A stretch of 64,000 bases of DNA from CAZYVD01 sp964651045 (GCA_964651045.1 CAZYVD010000003.1:1-64000), one strand, 5' to 3'. Numbered from the stretch's first letter, positions 9,078 through 18,023 are shown. Notes: generated by a model not told the origin, from the sequence alone. Numbers and translations are program-made.

Positions 9078-10505
9078 ATGAACAGAGAATTCAAATATCT
9101 AATCAACAACAAGTGGATAAGTTCAAAAGAGACGATAGAAGTAAGGAATCCCTTCAATGGCGAAATCGTTGGCACTGTCTTTCGTCCTTCTGCCGATGAT
9201 GTTGAAAAGGCAATACAATCATCGGTCGATGCTTTCAAACAAACTAGAAGGCTTCCATCATACCGCCGCTCAGAAATTCTGAAGAAGGCTGCAGCAGAGG
9301 TAGAAAGACAAAAGGAGGAGCTCGCCAACATCCTGTGCAGAGAGGCAGGCAAGCCAATCAGGCATGCAAGAGGAGAGGTAACAAGGGCAGTAAGTACACT
9401 CACGATTGCCTCTGAAGAAGCAAACAGAATAGAGGGTGAAACACTCGCACTCGACATCACTCCAGCGGCTGGAGACCGCCTTGGAATAGTAAGGCGTTTT
9501 CCTATCGGCCCTATAGCAGGAATATCCCCCTTTAACTTTCCCTTAAATCTTGTCTGCCACAAGGTTGCACCAGCCCTTGCTTCTGGCAACACCATTTCCA
9601 TAAAACCTGCAAGTGCAACTCCTCTCTCATCCTTGTTACTCGGAAGGATTCTCTCTGAGGCAGGTGCCCTCCCAGGTTCGATCAATGTGATACCTTGTTC
9701 GGCATCGACCGCAGAACCACTCATCACAGATCAGCGGATCAAGATGATCACATTCACAGGAAGCAGTGAGGTCGGATGGGAAATAAAGAAGAGGGCCGGA
9801 AAGAAAAGGGTCTGCCTCGAACTCGGAGGAAATGCTGCCCTAATTGTTGAGCCTGATTCAGACATCGAATTTGCAGTAAAGAGATCGATTCTCGGAGGCT
9901 ATGCCTATGCTGGTCAGATCTGCATCTCTGTTCAGAGAATATTCATACACAAGAGTCTGTATGATGACTTCACCGATCTGTTTATTAAAGGGACAAGAGA
10001 GCTGAAAGTGGGTGACCCCCTATTAGATGATACAGATGTTGGCCCAATGATCGATGAGAAATCGGCAATCCGCACCAGTAAATGGATAGAAGAAGCCGTA
10101 TCACGAGGAGCACGCGTTCTCTTCGGAGGGAACAGAGACGGAACACTCTTTGAGCCAACCGTTCTCGATAATGTTCCTCCAGATGCAAGGGTTGCATGCC
10201 AGGAAGTATTTGCTCCTGTTGTTGTGCTCGATGTGTATGATAGCTTTGAGGAGGTCATAGACAAGGTAAACGACTCTGTGTTTGGACTGCAGGCAGGCAT
10301 ATTCACAAAAGATATTGAAAAGGCATTCAGAGCATTTAACGAAATCGAAGTCGGCGGAGTTATAGTAAATGACATCCCTACATTTCGAGTCGACCACATG
10401 CCGTATGGCGGCGTAAAGGATTCAGGCTTTGGCCGCGAAGGCGTTAAATATGCAATCGAGGAGATGACAGAGCTTAAGATCATGGTTGTGAACCACGGAT
10501 TATAG
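9078..10505 (+). CDS. NAD(P)+-dependent aldehyde dehydrogenase
   Basis: A 475-residue ALDH-superfamily enzyme oxidising an aldehyde to an acid. Visible motifs: the catalytic Asn region ISPFNFPLNLV, the nucleotide-binding turn ITFTGSSEVGW, the general-base Glu in LELGG, and the nucleophilic Cys in AGQICISVQR, followed by the late motif EVFAPVV. The closest look is to the lactaldehyde/NADP-GAPDH-like branch, but the substrate cannot be read. It opens the tight eight-gene catabolic block; within an amino-acid operon it might oxidise a semialdehyde. A GAGGGG ribosome site lies about 11 bp upstream of the ATG. The MalY/PatB gene follows after 33 bp. Confidence 0.93.
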   Translation: MNREFKYLINNKWISSKETIEVRNPFNGEIVGTVFRPSADDVEKAIQSSVDAFKQTRRLPSYRRSEILKKAAAEVERQKEELANILCREAGKPIRHARGEVTRAVSTLTIASEEANRIEGETLALDITPAAGDRLGIVRRFPIGPIAGISPFNFPLNLVCHKVAPALASGNTISIKPASATPLSSLLLGRILSEAGALPGSINVIPCSASTAEPLITDQRIKMITFTGSSEVGWEIKKRAGKKRVCLELGGNAALIVEPDSDIEFAVKRSILGGYAYAGQICISVQRIFIHKSLYDDFTDLFIKGTRELKVGDPLLDDTDVGPMIDEKSAIRTSKWIEEAVSRGARVLFGGNRDGTLFEPTVLDNVPPDARVACQEVFAPVVVLDVYDSFEEVIDKVNDSVFGLQAGIFTKDIEKAFRAFNEIEVGGVIVNDIPTFRVDHMPYGGVKDSGFGREGVKYAIEEMTELKIMVVNHGL

Positions 10506-10538
10506 CCAAATATTAACAAGAGGAAAAGGTATATCTCG

Positions 10539-11675
10539 ATGGCTTTCGATATTCCAATAAACCGATTCAATACATACAGCCAGAAATGGGAAAAATACAG
10601 GGGAAGAGATGTAATTCCACTATGGGTTGCAGACATGGATTTCCGCTCGCCTCCTTCTGTTCTCGATGCACTCCACAAATATGTAGATCACGGCATTTTT
10701 GGATATGCCGTCCCGCCCGCAGAGCTAGTTGATATAATATTATCAAGATTAGAAAGATTGTATGGATGGAAAATAAAACCGGAATCTATTGTTTGGCTTC
10801 CAGGCCTTGTTCCTGGAATAAACCTCTGCTGTAGATCTGCAGGAAGGGATGGGGATTCTGTAATAACAACAACTCCTGTTTATCCACCATTTCTCACTGC
10901 TCCTGAATACTCGAGACGAAATCTGATAAGTGTTCCTATGATAGAGGAAGAAGGGCTCTGGCTTATGGACTTTGACATGATAAGGGATTCTATCACAGAG
11001 GATACAAAACTATTTATACTGTGCAATCCTCACAATCCAACAGGCAGGGTCTTTAGAAAAGATGAACTGTTGCGATTAGCAGAAATATGTGAGGCAAATA
11101 ACCTGATAATCTGTTCAGACGAGATTCACTGTGATCTTATAATGGACAACAATCTTAACCATATCCCAATTGCATCTTTAGACCCTGAAATTGCAAAGAG
11201 GACGATCACACTAATGGCTCCGAGTAAGACCTATAATCTTGCCGGACTTGGATGTTCGTTTGCAATAATTGAAAATCAAAGGCTTCGTAAAAGATTTATT
11301 CAGGAGAAGGCTGGCATCCTCCCGGATGTTACAATTACAGGATTTGTTGCAGCACTCGCCGCATACAGAGATGGTGATGAGTGGCTTGAAGAGCTGCTGG
11401 AGTATCTCAGAAAGAATCACAAACTGGTCCTTGACACTGTAAGAGAGATCCCAAATCTCTCGATGAAACCAGCAGAAGCTACCTATCTTGCATGGATCGA
11501 TGCCCGAATGATTGGAGTAGAAAATCCTGCCCTTTTCTTTGAAAAGTATGGTGTCGGCCTTTCAGACGGAGCAGATTTTGGCAAAAAGGGTTTTGTTCGT
11601 TTGAATTTTGGATGTCCCCTCTGCACACTCGAGGAGGCATTAAAAAGAATAAAAAGAGCACTGGAAAAAATCTAA
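10539..11675 (+). CDS. PLP-dependent aminotransferase / cystathionine beta-lyase, MalY/PatB family
   Basis: A 378-residue fold-type I PLP enzyme. The N-terminal signature W-x-N-x-P is replaced by a MalY-like start with VIPLWVADMDFRSPPSV. The PLP contacts LCNPHNPTGRVF and IICSDEIHCDLI are present, as is the Schiff-base lysine in APSKTYNLAGL. The C-terminus has ATYLAWIDAR and VGLSDGADFG...GFVRLNFGCP, typical of the MalY/PatB subgroup. Members cleave cystathionine or other C-S bonds, or act as aminotransferases; which applies here is open. It lies in the operon between the aldehyde dehydrogenase and Nfu genes, with a ribosome site (GAGGAAAAGG) upstream. Confidence 0.92.
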   Translation: MAFDIPINRFNTYSQKWEKYRGRDVIPLWVADMDFRSPPSVLDALHKYVDHGIFGYAVPPAELVDIILSRLERLYGWKIKPESIVWLPGLVPGINLCCRSAGRDGDSVITTTPVYPPFLTAPEYSRRNLISVPMIEEEGLWLMDFDMIRDSITEDTKLFILCNPHNPTGRVFRKDELLRLAEICEANNLIICSDEIHCDLIMDNNLNHIPIASLDPEIAKRTITLMAPSKTYNLAGLGCSFAIIENQRLRKRFIQEKAGILPDVTITGFVAALAAYRDGDEWLEELLEYLRKNHKLVLDTVREIPNLSMKPAEATYLAWIDARMIGVENPALFFEKYGVGLSDGADFGKKGFVRLNFGCPLCTLEEALKRIKRALEKI

Positions 11676-11696
11676 TCAAAATTACAAGGAGTAGTC

Positions 11697-11915
11697 ATGA
11701 AAGAAAAGTTGATTGCAGCCATTGAAAAAATTCGTCCTTCTCTTCAGGCCGATGGAGGCGATGTAGAATTTGTCGATTATGAAGATGGAATAGTCAAGGT
11801 GCGCATGAAAGGAAGCTGCGCCGGATGTCCATTCTCACAGATGACACTTAAAAATGGAATAGAACAATTATTAAAAAAGGAGTTTTCAGAAATAAAATCT
11901 GTTGAAGCGGTATGA
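11697..11915 (+). CDS. NifU C-terminal-like (Nfu) iron-sulfur carrier
   Basis: A 72-residue Nfu-domain protein. The conserved start IRPSLQADGGDVEFVDY and the CAGCPFSQMTLKNGIE segment with its CxxC pair are diagnostic. Such proteins carry a [4Fe-4S] cluster between two subunits and deliver it to apo-proteins. An AAGGAG site precedes the ATG. Its position within the catabolic operon suggests it may serve the iron-sulfur flavoprotein encoded further along, but it could equally be a general carrier. Confidence 0.92.
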   Translation: MKEKLIAAIEKIRPSLQADGGDVEFVDYEDGIVKVRMKGSCAGCPFSQMTLKNGIEQLLKKEFSEIKSVEAV

Positions 11916-11967
11916 TATTAAAGGCAGCCTCATTTCCTATACCACTCGATAATTTTTGGAGGATTCT

Positions 11968-13497
11968 ATGGAGACTGAATACCACGATATCAGTGTGAAC
12001 AAACGTTTCTCCTCACGTCTCGGACTTCTGCTCAGTGTCATTGGTATTGCTGTCGGTACAGGGAACATCTGGCGCTTTCCACGCATAGCGGCTCAGTGCG
12101 GTGGTGAGGGAGGAGCAGGAGCCTTTCTCATAGCATGGATATGCTTTCTCTTCCTCTGGAGCATACCTTTGATTATTGCCGAATACGCACTAGGAAGAAA
12201 ATACAGGGGAAGCGTAATATCTACAATATCAAAAGCAGCAGGTAAAAAATTTACATGGATGGGAACATTCGTTGGTTTTGTGTCGACAGCAATAGCCTTC
12301 TTTTATTCAGTAATAGTAGGATGGTGTATATACTATTTTTTCTATATGGTCGCCCATCCACTTCCAGGCTCAACAGAGGCTGCAATGAATATATGGAACA
12401 ACTACCAGAGTAGCTGGTGGCCTCTTCTTTTCCATGCGGCTGCAATGGGCTTTGGAACATTTGCTATCTGGCGCGGAGTATCTTCAATCGAAAGAGTAAA
12501 CAAGATCTTGATACCATCTCTTCTGGTAATAGTAATAATCTCGGTAGTAAGGGCACTCACACTTCAGGGAGCATGGGATGGTGTCTCCTATCTCTTTACT
12601 CCTCAGTGGAATCAGCTCATCAAACCAAAGATATGGCTCGAGGCCCTCACACAAAATGCCTGGGATACAGGAGCAGGATGGGGGCTTTTCATGACCTACG
12701 CAGCATACATGCGCCGAGAGCACGGTGTAGTAAAAAACGCCTTCACAACAGGCATAGGAAACAATACAATATCGCTTCTATCGGCATTGATGATTTTTGG
12801 GACTGTCTTTGCCGTTCTCAGCAGTGAGATGCACATGTCAAGACCAGAAATTCTGGGAATCATGAAGACAAGCGGCCCAGCATCTACAGGACTGACATTC
12901 ATATGGATGCCGCAGCTTTTTGCCCGAATGTTTCTCGGCCGTCCATTAGCCATAATCTTTTTTCTCGGCCTCTCATTTGCCGGATTTTCCTCTCTAATAG
13001 CAATGATGGAGCTCCCAACAAGAGTATTCTTGGATGCAGGCATGAAACGTTCCAGGGCAATACTCATGGTAGTAGGCTGTATCTATCTTCTCGGCATTCC
13101 ATCTGCAAGAAATCTCAATTTCCTCAGCAATCAGGATTTTGTCTGGGGAGTTGCATTGATAATATCAGGCGGTTTTGTTGCCTTCACTCTTGTTCGTAAC
13201 GGTATATCAAAAATGCGTACACAGGAACTCCTCACAGATAAAAACGACTGGAAGATAGGGAAGTGGTGGGAAGGATCTATTAAATATTTCATCCCAATCG
13301 CAGCCCTTGCTCTTCTTGTATGGTGGCTTACCCTTTCTGTTACCATCTATGCCCCACACCGCTGGTACGATCCATTCAGCACATTCAGCGTAATGTCTGT
13401 ACTCTCACAGTGGTTTGTTGTGCTGACAATATTCTTACTGCTGAACAGGTGGATGGCCAATAACATGGTAAGAATCAGCATAAAAATAGATGATTAA
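11968..13497 (+). CDS. Sodium-dependent transporter, neurotransmitter:sodium symporter family
   Basis: A polytopic membrane protein of about 509 residues with some 12 helices. The unwound TM1 region GTGNIWRFPRIAAQCGGEGG is the family signature and forms the Na+ and substrate sites; the TM6 area FMTYAAYMRRE and TM8 area FAGFSSLIAMMELP also fit. Bacterial relatives (LeuT, TnaT, MhsT) import amino acids. I chose ATG at 11968, which has GGAGG 5 bp upstream; an in-frame TTG at 11956 would overlap that site. In this operon it is the obvious importer for the amino acid being degraded, possibly a hydroxyproline or proline, by inference from the next two genes. Confidence 0.94.
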   Translation: METEYHDISVNKRFSSRLGLLLSVIGIAVGTGNIWRFPRIAAQCGGEGGAGAFLIAWICFLFLWSIPLIIAEYALGRKYRGSVISTISKAAGKKFTWMGTFVGFVSTAIAFFYSVIVGWCIYYFFYMVAHPLPGSTEAAMNIWNNYQSSWWPLLFHAAAMGFGTFAIWRGVSSIERVNKILIPSLLVIVIISVVRALTLQGAWDGVSYLFTPQWNQLIKPKIWLEALTQNAWDTGAGWGLFMTYAAYMRREHGVVKNAFTTGIGNNTISLLSALMIFGTVFAVLSSEMHMSRPEILGIMKTSGPASTGLTFIWMPQLFARMFLGRPLAIIFFLGLSFAGFSSLIAMMELPTRVFLDAGMKRSRAILMVVGCIYLLGIPSARNLNFLSNQDFVWGVALIISGGFVAFTLVRNGISKMRTQELLTDKNDWKIGKWWEGSIKYFIPIAALALLVWWLTLSVTIYAPHRWYDPFSTFSVMSVLSQWFVVLTIFLLLNRWMANNMVRISIKIDD

Positions 13498-14482
13498 AAA
13501 AACAATGCGGCTATTAACAAGAGAAGATATTGAAAGCCTCATAACAATAGACGAAGTCATTGAGATCATGAGGGATCTTTTTGGATCCATTGCTGAGGGA
13601 AAGCTCTTTCTTCCTGAGCGAGTAGTGGTTGAGTGTGTAAACAAAAAAGACTCTGTTCTCTTCATGCCAGGCTATATTCCTGAAAAGGGCGGACTCGGCA
13701 TCAAAATAGTGAGTGTGTTCCCCACAAACAAATCTCGAAATATACCGACAACAACCGGGCAGCTTATCCTGAACGATCCAGAAACAGGGAAAATAATAGC
13801 GATCATGGAAGCAGGTCTCATCACGGCTCTTCGCACAGCCGCAGTATCGGCAGTAGCAACAGATCTTCTCGCACTTAAAGATGCAAACTCTCTCGGCCTC
13901 TTTGGAGCAGGAATCCAGGGCCGATACCATATACATGCCATCTCAAGAGTCCGTCCGATCGAGAATATTTTCATCTATGATACGGACCGTCAAAAGGCAG
14001 AGGACCTTGCCTCTCATATTGAAAGTTCTATAGAAAAACTCAGCACGATAAATGTTGCAGATCGCCCGAAAGATGTAGTCACCCGCTCAAAAATCATCAT
14101 AACCGCAACAACAGCAAGATCACCTGTTTTTAAGGGTTCAGACATTCTGCCTCAAACTCACATAAATGCTATTGGTTCATTCAAACCAGATGTCAGAGAG
14201 TTGGACGATGAGACAGTGCTCCGCTCTATTATCTATGTAGACAACAGAGATTCAGTACTGACCGAGGCAGGCGATCTGATAATCCCAATCAAAAGCGGTC
14301 TCATTTCTCCTGACTGTATCAGGTCCGACCTTTCCGAATTAATAAAGGATAAAGGAAGGGGGCGTAACAATGAAGATGATATCACACTGTTTAAGTCGGT
14401 GGGTCTTGCTGTGGAGGATATAGCTGTAGGAATAAACATATTAAAGAGAGCGGAAAAAAGAAAAACAGGATTGATATTTTGA
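13490..14482 (+). CDS. Ornithine cyclodeaminase / mu-crystallin family; probable delta1-pyrroline-2-carboxylate reductase
   Basis: A 330-residue NAD(P)-dependent protein. The N-terminal substrate half contains FLPERVVVE and LFMPGYIPEKGGLGIKIVSVFP. The Rossmann half has the dinucleotide motif LGLFGAGIQGRYHIHAI, followed by the ITATTARSPVFKG and HINAIGSFKPDVREL segments typical of the family. The family covers ornithine cyclodeaminase, alanine dehydrogenase and delta1-pyrroline-2-carboxylate/ketimine reductases. The gene overlaps the symporter by 8 bp and is followed after 12 bp by a trans-3-hydroxyproline-dehydratase-like gene, whose product would be delta1-pyrroline-2-carboxylate. That makes the reductase role the best inference. 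A second ATG at 13505 is an alternative start. Confidence 0.9.
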   Translation: MIKKTMRLLTREDIESLITIDEVIEIMRDLFGSIAEGKLFLPERVVVECVNKKDSVLFMPGYIPEKGGLGIKIVSVFPTNKSRNIPTTTGQLILNDPETGKIIAIMEAGLITALRTAAVSAVATDLLALKDANSLGLFGAGIQGRYHIHAISRVRPIENIFIYDTDRQKAEDLASHIESSIEKLSTINVADRPKDVVTRSKIIITATTARSPVFKGSDILPQTHINAIGSFKPDVRELDDETVLRSIIYVDNRDSVLTEAGDLIIPIKSGLISPDCIRSDLSELIKDKGRGRNNEDDITLFKSVGLAVEDIAVGINILKRAEKRKTGLIF

Positions 14483-14494
14483 GGAATAAAAACA

Positions 14495-15532
14495 ATGCTG
14501 GAGAAAATTAAATCGTGGAATCCTCCAGAAGAGTGGATAAAGATCACAACATTTGACATTCACACAGCAGGCGAGCCGCTAAGAATAGTCACTGGAGGAG
14601 TGGTAGAACCTGCTGGCGCCACGATCCTTGAAAAGAGAAACTATATGAAAGAAAATCTCGACCACATAAGAACCTCACTAATGCTCGAGCCTCGGGGCCA
14701 CAGGGAAATGTATGGATGCATACTCACTGCTCCTGCTTCTCAGGATTCAGACTTTGGAGTGATTTTTATGCACACCGAAGGATACAGCACAATGTGTGGT
14801 CATGGAATAATAGGAATCTCAAAAGTCGCTGTCGAGACTGGCATAGTGGAGTGCAGGGAGCCTGAAACTATAATTAAAATCGATACACCAGCAGGACTCG
14901 TAACAAGCCATGTAGTTGTGGAAAATAATAAAATCAGGAGTGTCTATTTTGATAATGTGGTTTCTTTTGTTCTTGCCCTTGACGAAACTGTTTATGTGGA
15001 TGGCATCGGAGAGGTAAGGTATGATTTAGCATTCGGAGGTGCATTCTATGCATTTGTGGATGCTGAAACTCTATCTTTCAGATGCACTCCTGAGGAATCG
15101 CTCAGACTAATAGAAAAAGGTATGGCAATAAAGAATGCTATAATAAAGAAAAGAATCATCCAGCATCCAATAGAGGATGACCTGAGCTTCCTGTATGGTA
15201 CTATATTCATTGCTCCTCCCATGTCAGAAGATGCAGATAGTCGAAATGTGTGTATCTTTGCAAATGGTCAGCTCGATCGATCTCCAACTGGCACTGGTGT
15301 GAGTGCTCGCATGGCCATTCATCATGCAAGGGGTGAAATAGGGGTTGGTGAGAAAATGGTAATAGAAAGTATTGTCGGCGCAAGATTCATTGGGAGTGTT
15401 GTGGAACAGACCCGATTCGGTCAATATGATGCTGTTATTCCCAGAGTCGAGGGCACATCTTACATATGTGGGAAAAGCGAATTTTTTATCGATCCAGAAG
15501 ACTCTCTAAAAGATGGTTTTATTTTACCTTAA
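14495..15532 (+). CDS. Proline-racemase-fold protein with Cys/Thr pair: probable trans-3-hydroxy-L-proline dehydratase
   Basis: A 345-residue protein of the proline racemase superfamily. The first catalytic motif is intact: TEGYSTMCGHGIIG with Cys101. In the second motif, DRSPTGTGVSAR, Thr265 stands where racemases and 4-hydroxyproline epimerases carry the second Cys. In the characterised superfamily a Cys/Thr pair marks trans-3-hydroxy-L-proline dehydratases (such as human L3HYPDH), which give delta1-pyrroline-2-carboxylate. A GAGGA ribosome site precedes the ATG. The upstream neighbour is the family that reduces this product to L-proline, which supports the call. Racemase or epimerase activity is unlikely without the second Cys. 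Confidence 0.88.
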   Translation: MLEKIKSWNPPEEWIKITTFDIHTAGEPLRIVTGGVVEPAGATILEKRNYMKENLDHIRTSLMLEPRGHREMYGCILTAPASQDSDFGVIFMHTEGYSTMCGHGIIGISKVAVETGIVECREPETIIKIDTPAGLVTSHVVVENNKIRSVYFDNVVSFVLALDETVYVDGIGEVRYDLAFGGAFYAFVDAETLSFRCTPEESLRLIEKGMAIKNAIIKKRIIQHPIEDDLSFLYGTIFIAPPMSEDADSRNVCIFANGQLDRSPTGTGVSARMAIHHARGEIGVGEKMVIESIVGARFIGSVVEQTRFGQYDAVIPRVEGTSYICGKSEFFIDPEDSLKDGFILP

Positions 15533-15550
15533 CAGAAATTTGAGAAGGGG

Positions 15551-16423
15551 ATGAAAAGAGTTCTCGGTATAATATGCTCACCAAGAAAAATGGGCAACTG
15601 TGAAATCTTTGTTAAAGAGATCAGCAGGAACATTCCACATGATCACAGACTCTATCTTCTAAGACTTTCAGACTTTTCAATAAAACTTTGCATGGGTTGT
15701 TATGCATGTCTATTTCGAAAGGGCCGATGTAGACAGAGAGACGACCTTCCAACGATCCTGGATCAGATGGCCATGGCAGATGGACTCATTATTGCATCTC
15801 CAACATACTTTCTGGGTGCAAATGCATCTCTTAAAAATCTTCTGGACCGGTGTTTAACAGCCTACAGCTACAGTGACAGGTTATGGGGCAAGCCTGCTGT
15901 AGCTGTTGGAATAGCAGGAATAAAGGGAAAGGAAGGAAGCACACATTATGATATCGAACGATTTCTCAGGCTGCTGCTCTTAAATATTAAGGGTATAAAG
16001 ATCGTTTATGGTGCACTGCCTGGAGAAGTCATGCTTAAAGATAAAAACAGAAAAATAGCAGCCTCTCTGGGAAAATCGTTATTTGGAAAAGATATTAAAG
16101 AGGAGGGTCCGGAGTGCCCTGTCTGCGGCGGCAAGACGTTTCGATTCATAAAAAAAGATATTGTGCAGTGTCAGCTCTGCAGCTTTAGTGGGAAAATAGT
16201 CACAAAAGGGGCAACAATAGATTTTGAGATAGAGAAGAAAGATCATGCCATTTTTCTGAGCAATGAGGAGGCTGTAGAGCACAGAGAGTGGCTCATAGAT
16301 ATGTGCAGAAATTACATGAAAAAAAAGAGAGAGCTAGAGTCGGTCTCTGAGCCCTATTCCAAATATGGAAGGTGGATAAAACCAGAAACAAAAAATAGAG
16401 AGCCCGATGAAAAAAACATTTGA
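15551..16423 (+). CDS. Iron-sulfur flavoprotein (NADPH-dependent FMN reductase family) with zinc-ribbon insert
   Basis: A 290-residue flavodoxin-fold protein. The FMN loop is GIICSPRKMGNCE. The compact cysteine motif CMGCYACLFRKGRC (spacing 2-2-6) matches the [4Fe-4S] site of iron-sulfur flavoproteins. IIASPTYFLGANASLKNLLDR is the standard family segment. Residues about 190-220 add an extra two-CxxC knuckle (CPVCGG...CQLCSF) resembling a zinc ribbon or rubredoxin, not part of the core fold. The C-terminal tail is charged. It is cotranscribed with the hydroxyproline genes and overlaps the leader of gcvPA. It probably shuttles electrons; the partner is unknown. Confidence 0.88.
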   Translation: MKRVLGIICSPRKMGNCEIFVKEISRNIPHDHRLYLLRLSDFSIKLCMGCYACLFRKGRCRQRDDLPTILDQMAMADGLIIASPTYFLGANASLKNLLDRCLTAYSYSDRLWGKPAVAVGIAGIKGKEGSTHYDIERFLRLLLLNIKGIKIVYGALPGEVMLKDKNRKIAASLGKSLFGKDIKEEGPECPVCGGKTFRFIKKDIVQCQLCSFSGKIVTKGATIDFEIEKKDHAIFLSNEEAVEHREWLIDMCRNYMKKKRELESVSEPYSKYGRWIKPETKNREPDEKNI

Positions 16424-16488
16424 AAAAAGATTATGGTTTTATATATTATCACCCTAAATTACCTGAAAATTTGAGGAGGACTATTACA

Positions 16489-17829
16489 ATGCCTTTTATT
16501 CCCAACACTGACGAAAACAGAAATGAAATGCTCAAGGCTATTGGAGTGTCTGACTTTGAAGAACTACTCAAGCCAATTCCAGAAAAAGTGCGATTCAGAG
16601 GCAAGATGAATCTCCCAACTCCCCTGTCCGAATATGAAGTCACACTACTGGTTAAAAAACTTTCAGAAAAAAATAGACACGCTGGCAACTATTTATGCTT
16701 CCTCGGAGGTGGGGCCTACGATCACTTCATTCCTGCTGCAGTAAACCACCTGATTAGCAGATCTGAATTTTATACTGCATATACACCATACCAGCCAGAA
16801 GTCAGTCAGGGAAACCTTCAGTCGATCTATGAATATCAGACAATGATAGCAAACCTGACAGCAATGGATGTAGCCAATGCCTCGATGTATGATGGAGGTT
16901 CTGCTCTGGCCGAGGCGGCACTGATGGCAAGTGGAGAGACAAGAAGAGAAGAGATAATAATCTCAAAGAGTGTTCATCCATTCTACAGAGAGGTTGTAAA
17001 GACATACTGCTACAGAAGCGGAATGAGAGTAGTAGAGGTGGAAATTAAAGACGGAACCACAGACCTCAACAGATTAAGGGATGGTATCTCTGAAAGGACT
17101 GCTGCGGTTCTGATACAGCATCCAAACTTCTTCGGAAATCTGGAGGAGGTTGAGGAAGTGGAGAGCATAACGCATAAGAATGGTGCACTCTATGTTGTCT
17201 CTGTTGACCCAATCTCACTCGGTGTTCTCAAGCCTCCAGGAGAATATGGTGCTGATATAGCAACAGGTGAAGGCCAATGTCTCGGAAATCCATTAAATTT
17301 TGGCGGTCCCTATCTTGGTATCTTCGCCACAAGGAAAGATTTGATCCGCCGTATGCCAGGGCGACTTGCAGGTATAACGGTAGACAGCAAAGGGAAAAGG
17401 GGCTTTGTACTGACACTTCAGACCCGCGAACAGCACATAAGAAGGGAAAAGGCAACCTCCTCGATCTGCACAAATGAACAACTGTGTGCCCTCTCATCGA
17501 CAATATACCTGGCACTTATGGGCAAAGAAGGAATTCCCACAGTTTCAAGGCTCTGCCTGCAAAAGGCACACTATCTCTCAGAACTCATCAAAAACATAGA
17601 TGGCTTCGAACTTCTATTCAACAAACCCTTTTTCAAGGAGTTTGCTATCAAGACTCCAGTGGAACCTGCGAAGATAATAGAGCTTATGAAAAAAGAAAAA
17701 ATCTTTGCCGGAATAGATCTAAAACGATTCGACTACGGAATCGGTAATGGACTTCTTGTTGCGGTCACAGAAAAACGCACAAAGGAAGAAATGGATCACT
17801 ATGCCGAAGTGTTGAGTAAGATCGGATGA
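16489..17829 (+). CDS. gcvPA: Glycine dehydrogenase (decarboxylating) subunit 1
   Basis: The alpha-type half of the split P-protein of the glycine cleavage system. It starts with the characteristic MPFIPNTDENRNEMLKAIG, continues with FLGGGAYDHFIPAAVNHL, the YTPYQPEVSQG segment, SMYDGGSALAEA, and ends with the subunit-1 tail. The ATG at 16489 gives 446 residues, the usual length, and has a strong GAGGAGGA 8 bp upstream; an in-frame start at 16420 overlapping the flavoprotein gene would add an unrelated 23 residues. The PLP lysine is carried by subunit 2, which is not next door, and no gcvT or gcvH is in the window. It ends the operon. Confidence 0.94.
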   Translation: MPFIPNTDENRNEMLKAIGVSDFEELLKPIPEKVRFRGKMNLPTPLSEYEVTLLVKKLSEKNRHAGNYLCFLGGGAYDHFIPAAVNHLISRSEFYTAYTPYQPEVSQGNLQSIYEYQTMIANLTAMDVANASMYDGGSALAEAALMASGETRREEIIISKSVHPFYREVVKTYCYRSGMRVVEVEIKDGTTDLNRLRDGISERTAAVLIQHPNFFGNLEEVEEVESITHKNGALYVVSVDPISLGVLKPPGEYGADIATGEGQCLGNPLNFGGPYLGIFATRKDLIRRMPGRLAGITVDSKGKRGFVLTLQTREQHIRREKATSSICTNEQLCALSSTIYLALMGKEGIPTVSRLCLQKAHYLSELIKNIDGFELLFNKPFFKEFAIKTPVEPAKIIELMKKEKIFAGIDLKRFDYGIGNGLLVAVTEKRTKEEMDHYAEVLSKIG

Positions 17830-17873
17830 CGATCTCTCTGGTATCTGATATACGCTTGTAATTTCTCCTGATT

Positions 17874-17895
17874 GAACAGGATATGTATCCTGTTC
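17874..17895. promoter_or_regulatory. 22-bp palindrome after gcvPA
   Basis: Two perfect 10-bp arms (GAACAGGATA and TATCCTGTTC) flank a 2-bp centre. As RNA this can form a 9-bp stem with a 4-nt loop, but no T-run follows, so it is either a weak terminator of the operon or an operator-like protein site. It lies 45 bp after the gcvPA stop. Confidence 0.5.
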
Positions 17896-17902
17896 GAATT
17901 GT

Positions 17903-18023
17903 TGAATTTAATTTACACCTCTTCATCGCAAGATGATCGATACACATTGTATAGATCGGGAGCCGCAGCCTCCTGATCATCTGAATTTAATTTAAACATG
18001 CGTTGCGAGACGATCGGCGCTCT
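17903..18023. repeat. Imperfect direct repeat, two copies of about 40 bp
   Basis: The 13-mer TGAATTTAATTTA occurs at 17903 and again at 17982, 79 bp apart. In both copies it is followed about 10 bp later by a related block (TCGCAAGATGATCG and TTGCGAGACGATCG). The two copies frame the structured segment at 17931-17982. Function unknown. Confidence 0.5.
17931..17982. other. Nested inverted repeats, possible structured RNA or terminator
   Basis: An outer stem (AGATGATC at 17931-17938 pairing with GATCATCT at 17975-17982) encloses two hairpins: ATACA/TGTAT around a 3-nt loop, and GATCGGGAG/CTCCTGATC around a 7-nt loop with one G-U. Three stacked complementary pairs in 52 bp is more than expected by chance. 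No U-run follows. Confidence 0.4.

Noticed and set aside
11956..11967. TTG start for the sodium symporter
   Set aside because: The GGAGG ribosome site overlaps it and is correctly placed for the ATG at 11968.
14495..15532. Proline racemase or 4-hydroxyproline epimerase
   Set aside because: The second catalytic Cys is replaced by Thr265, which fits the dehydratase branch.
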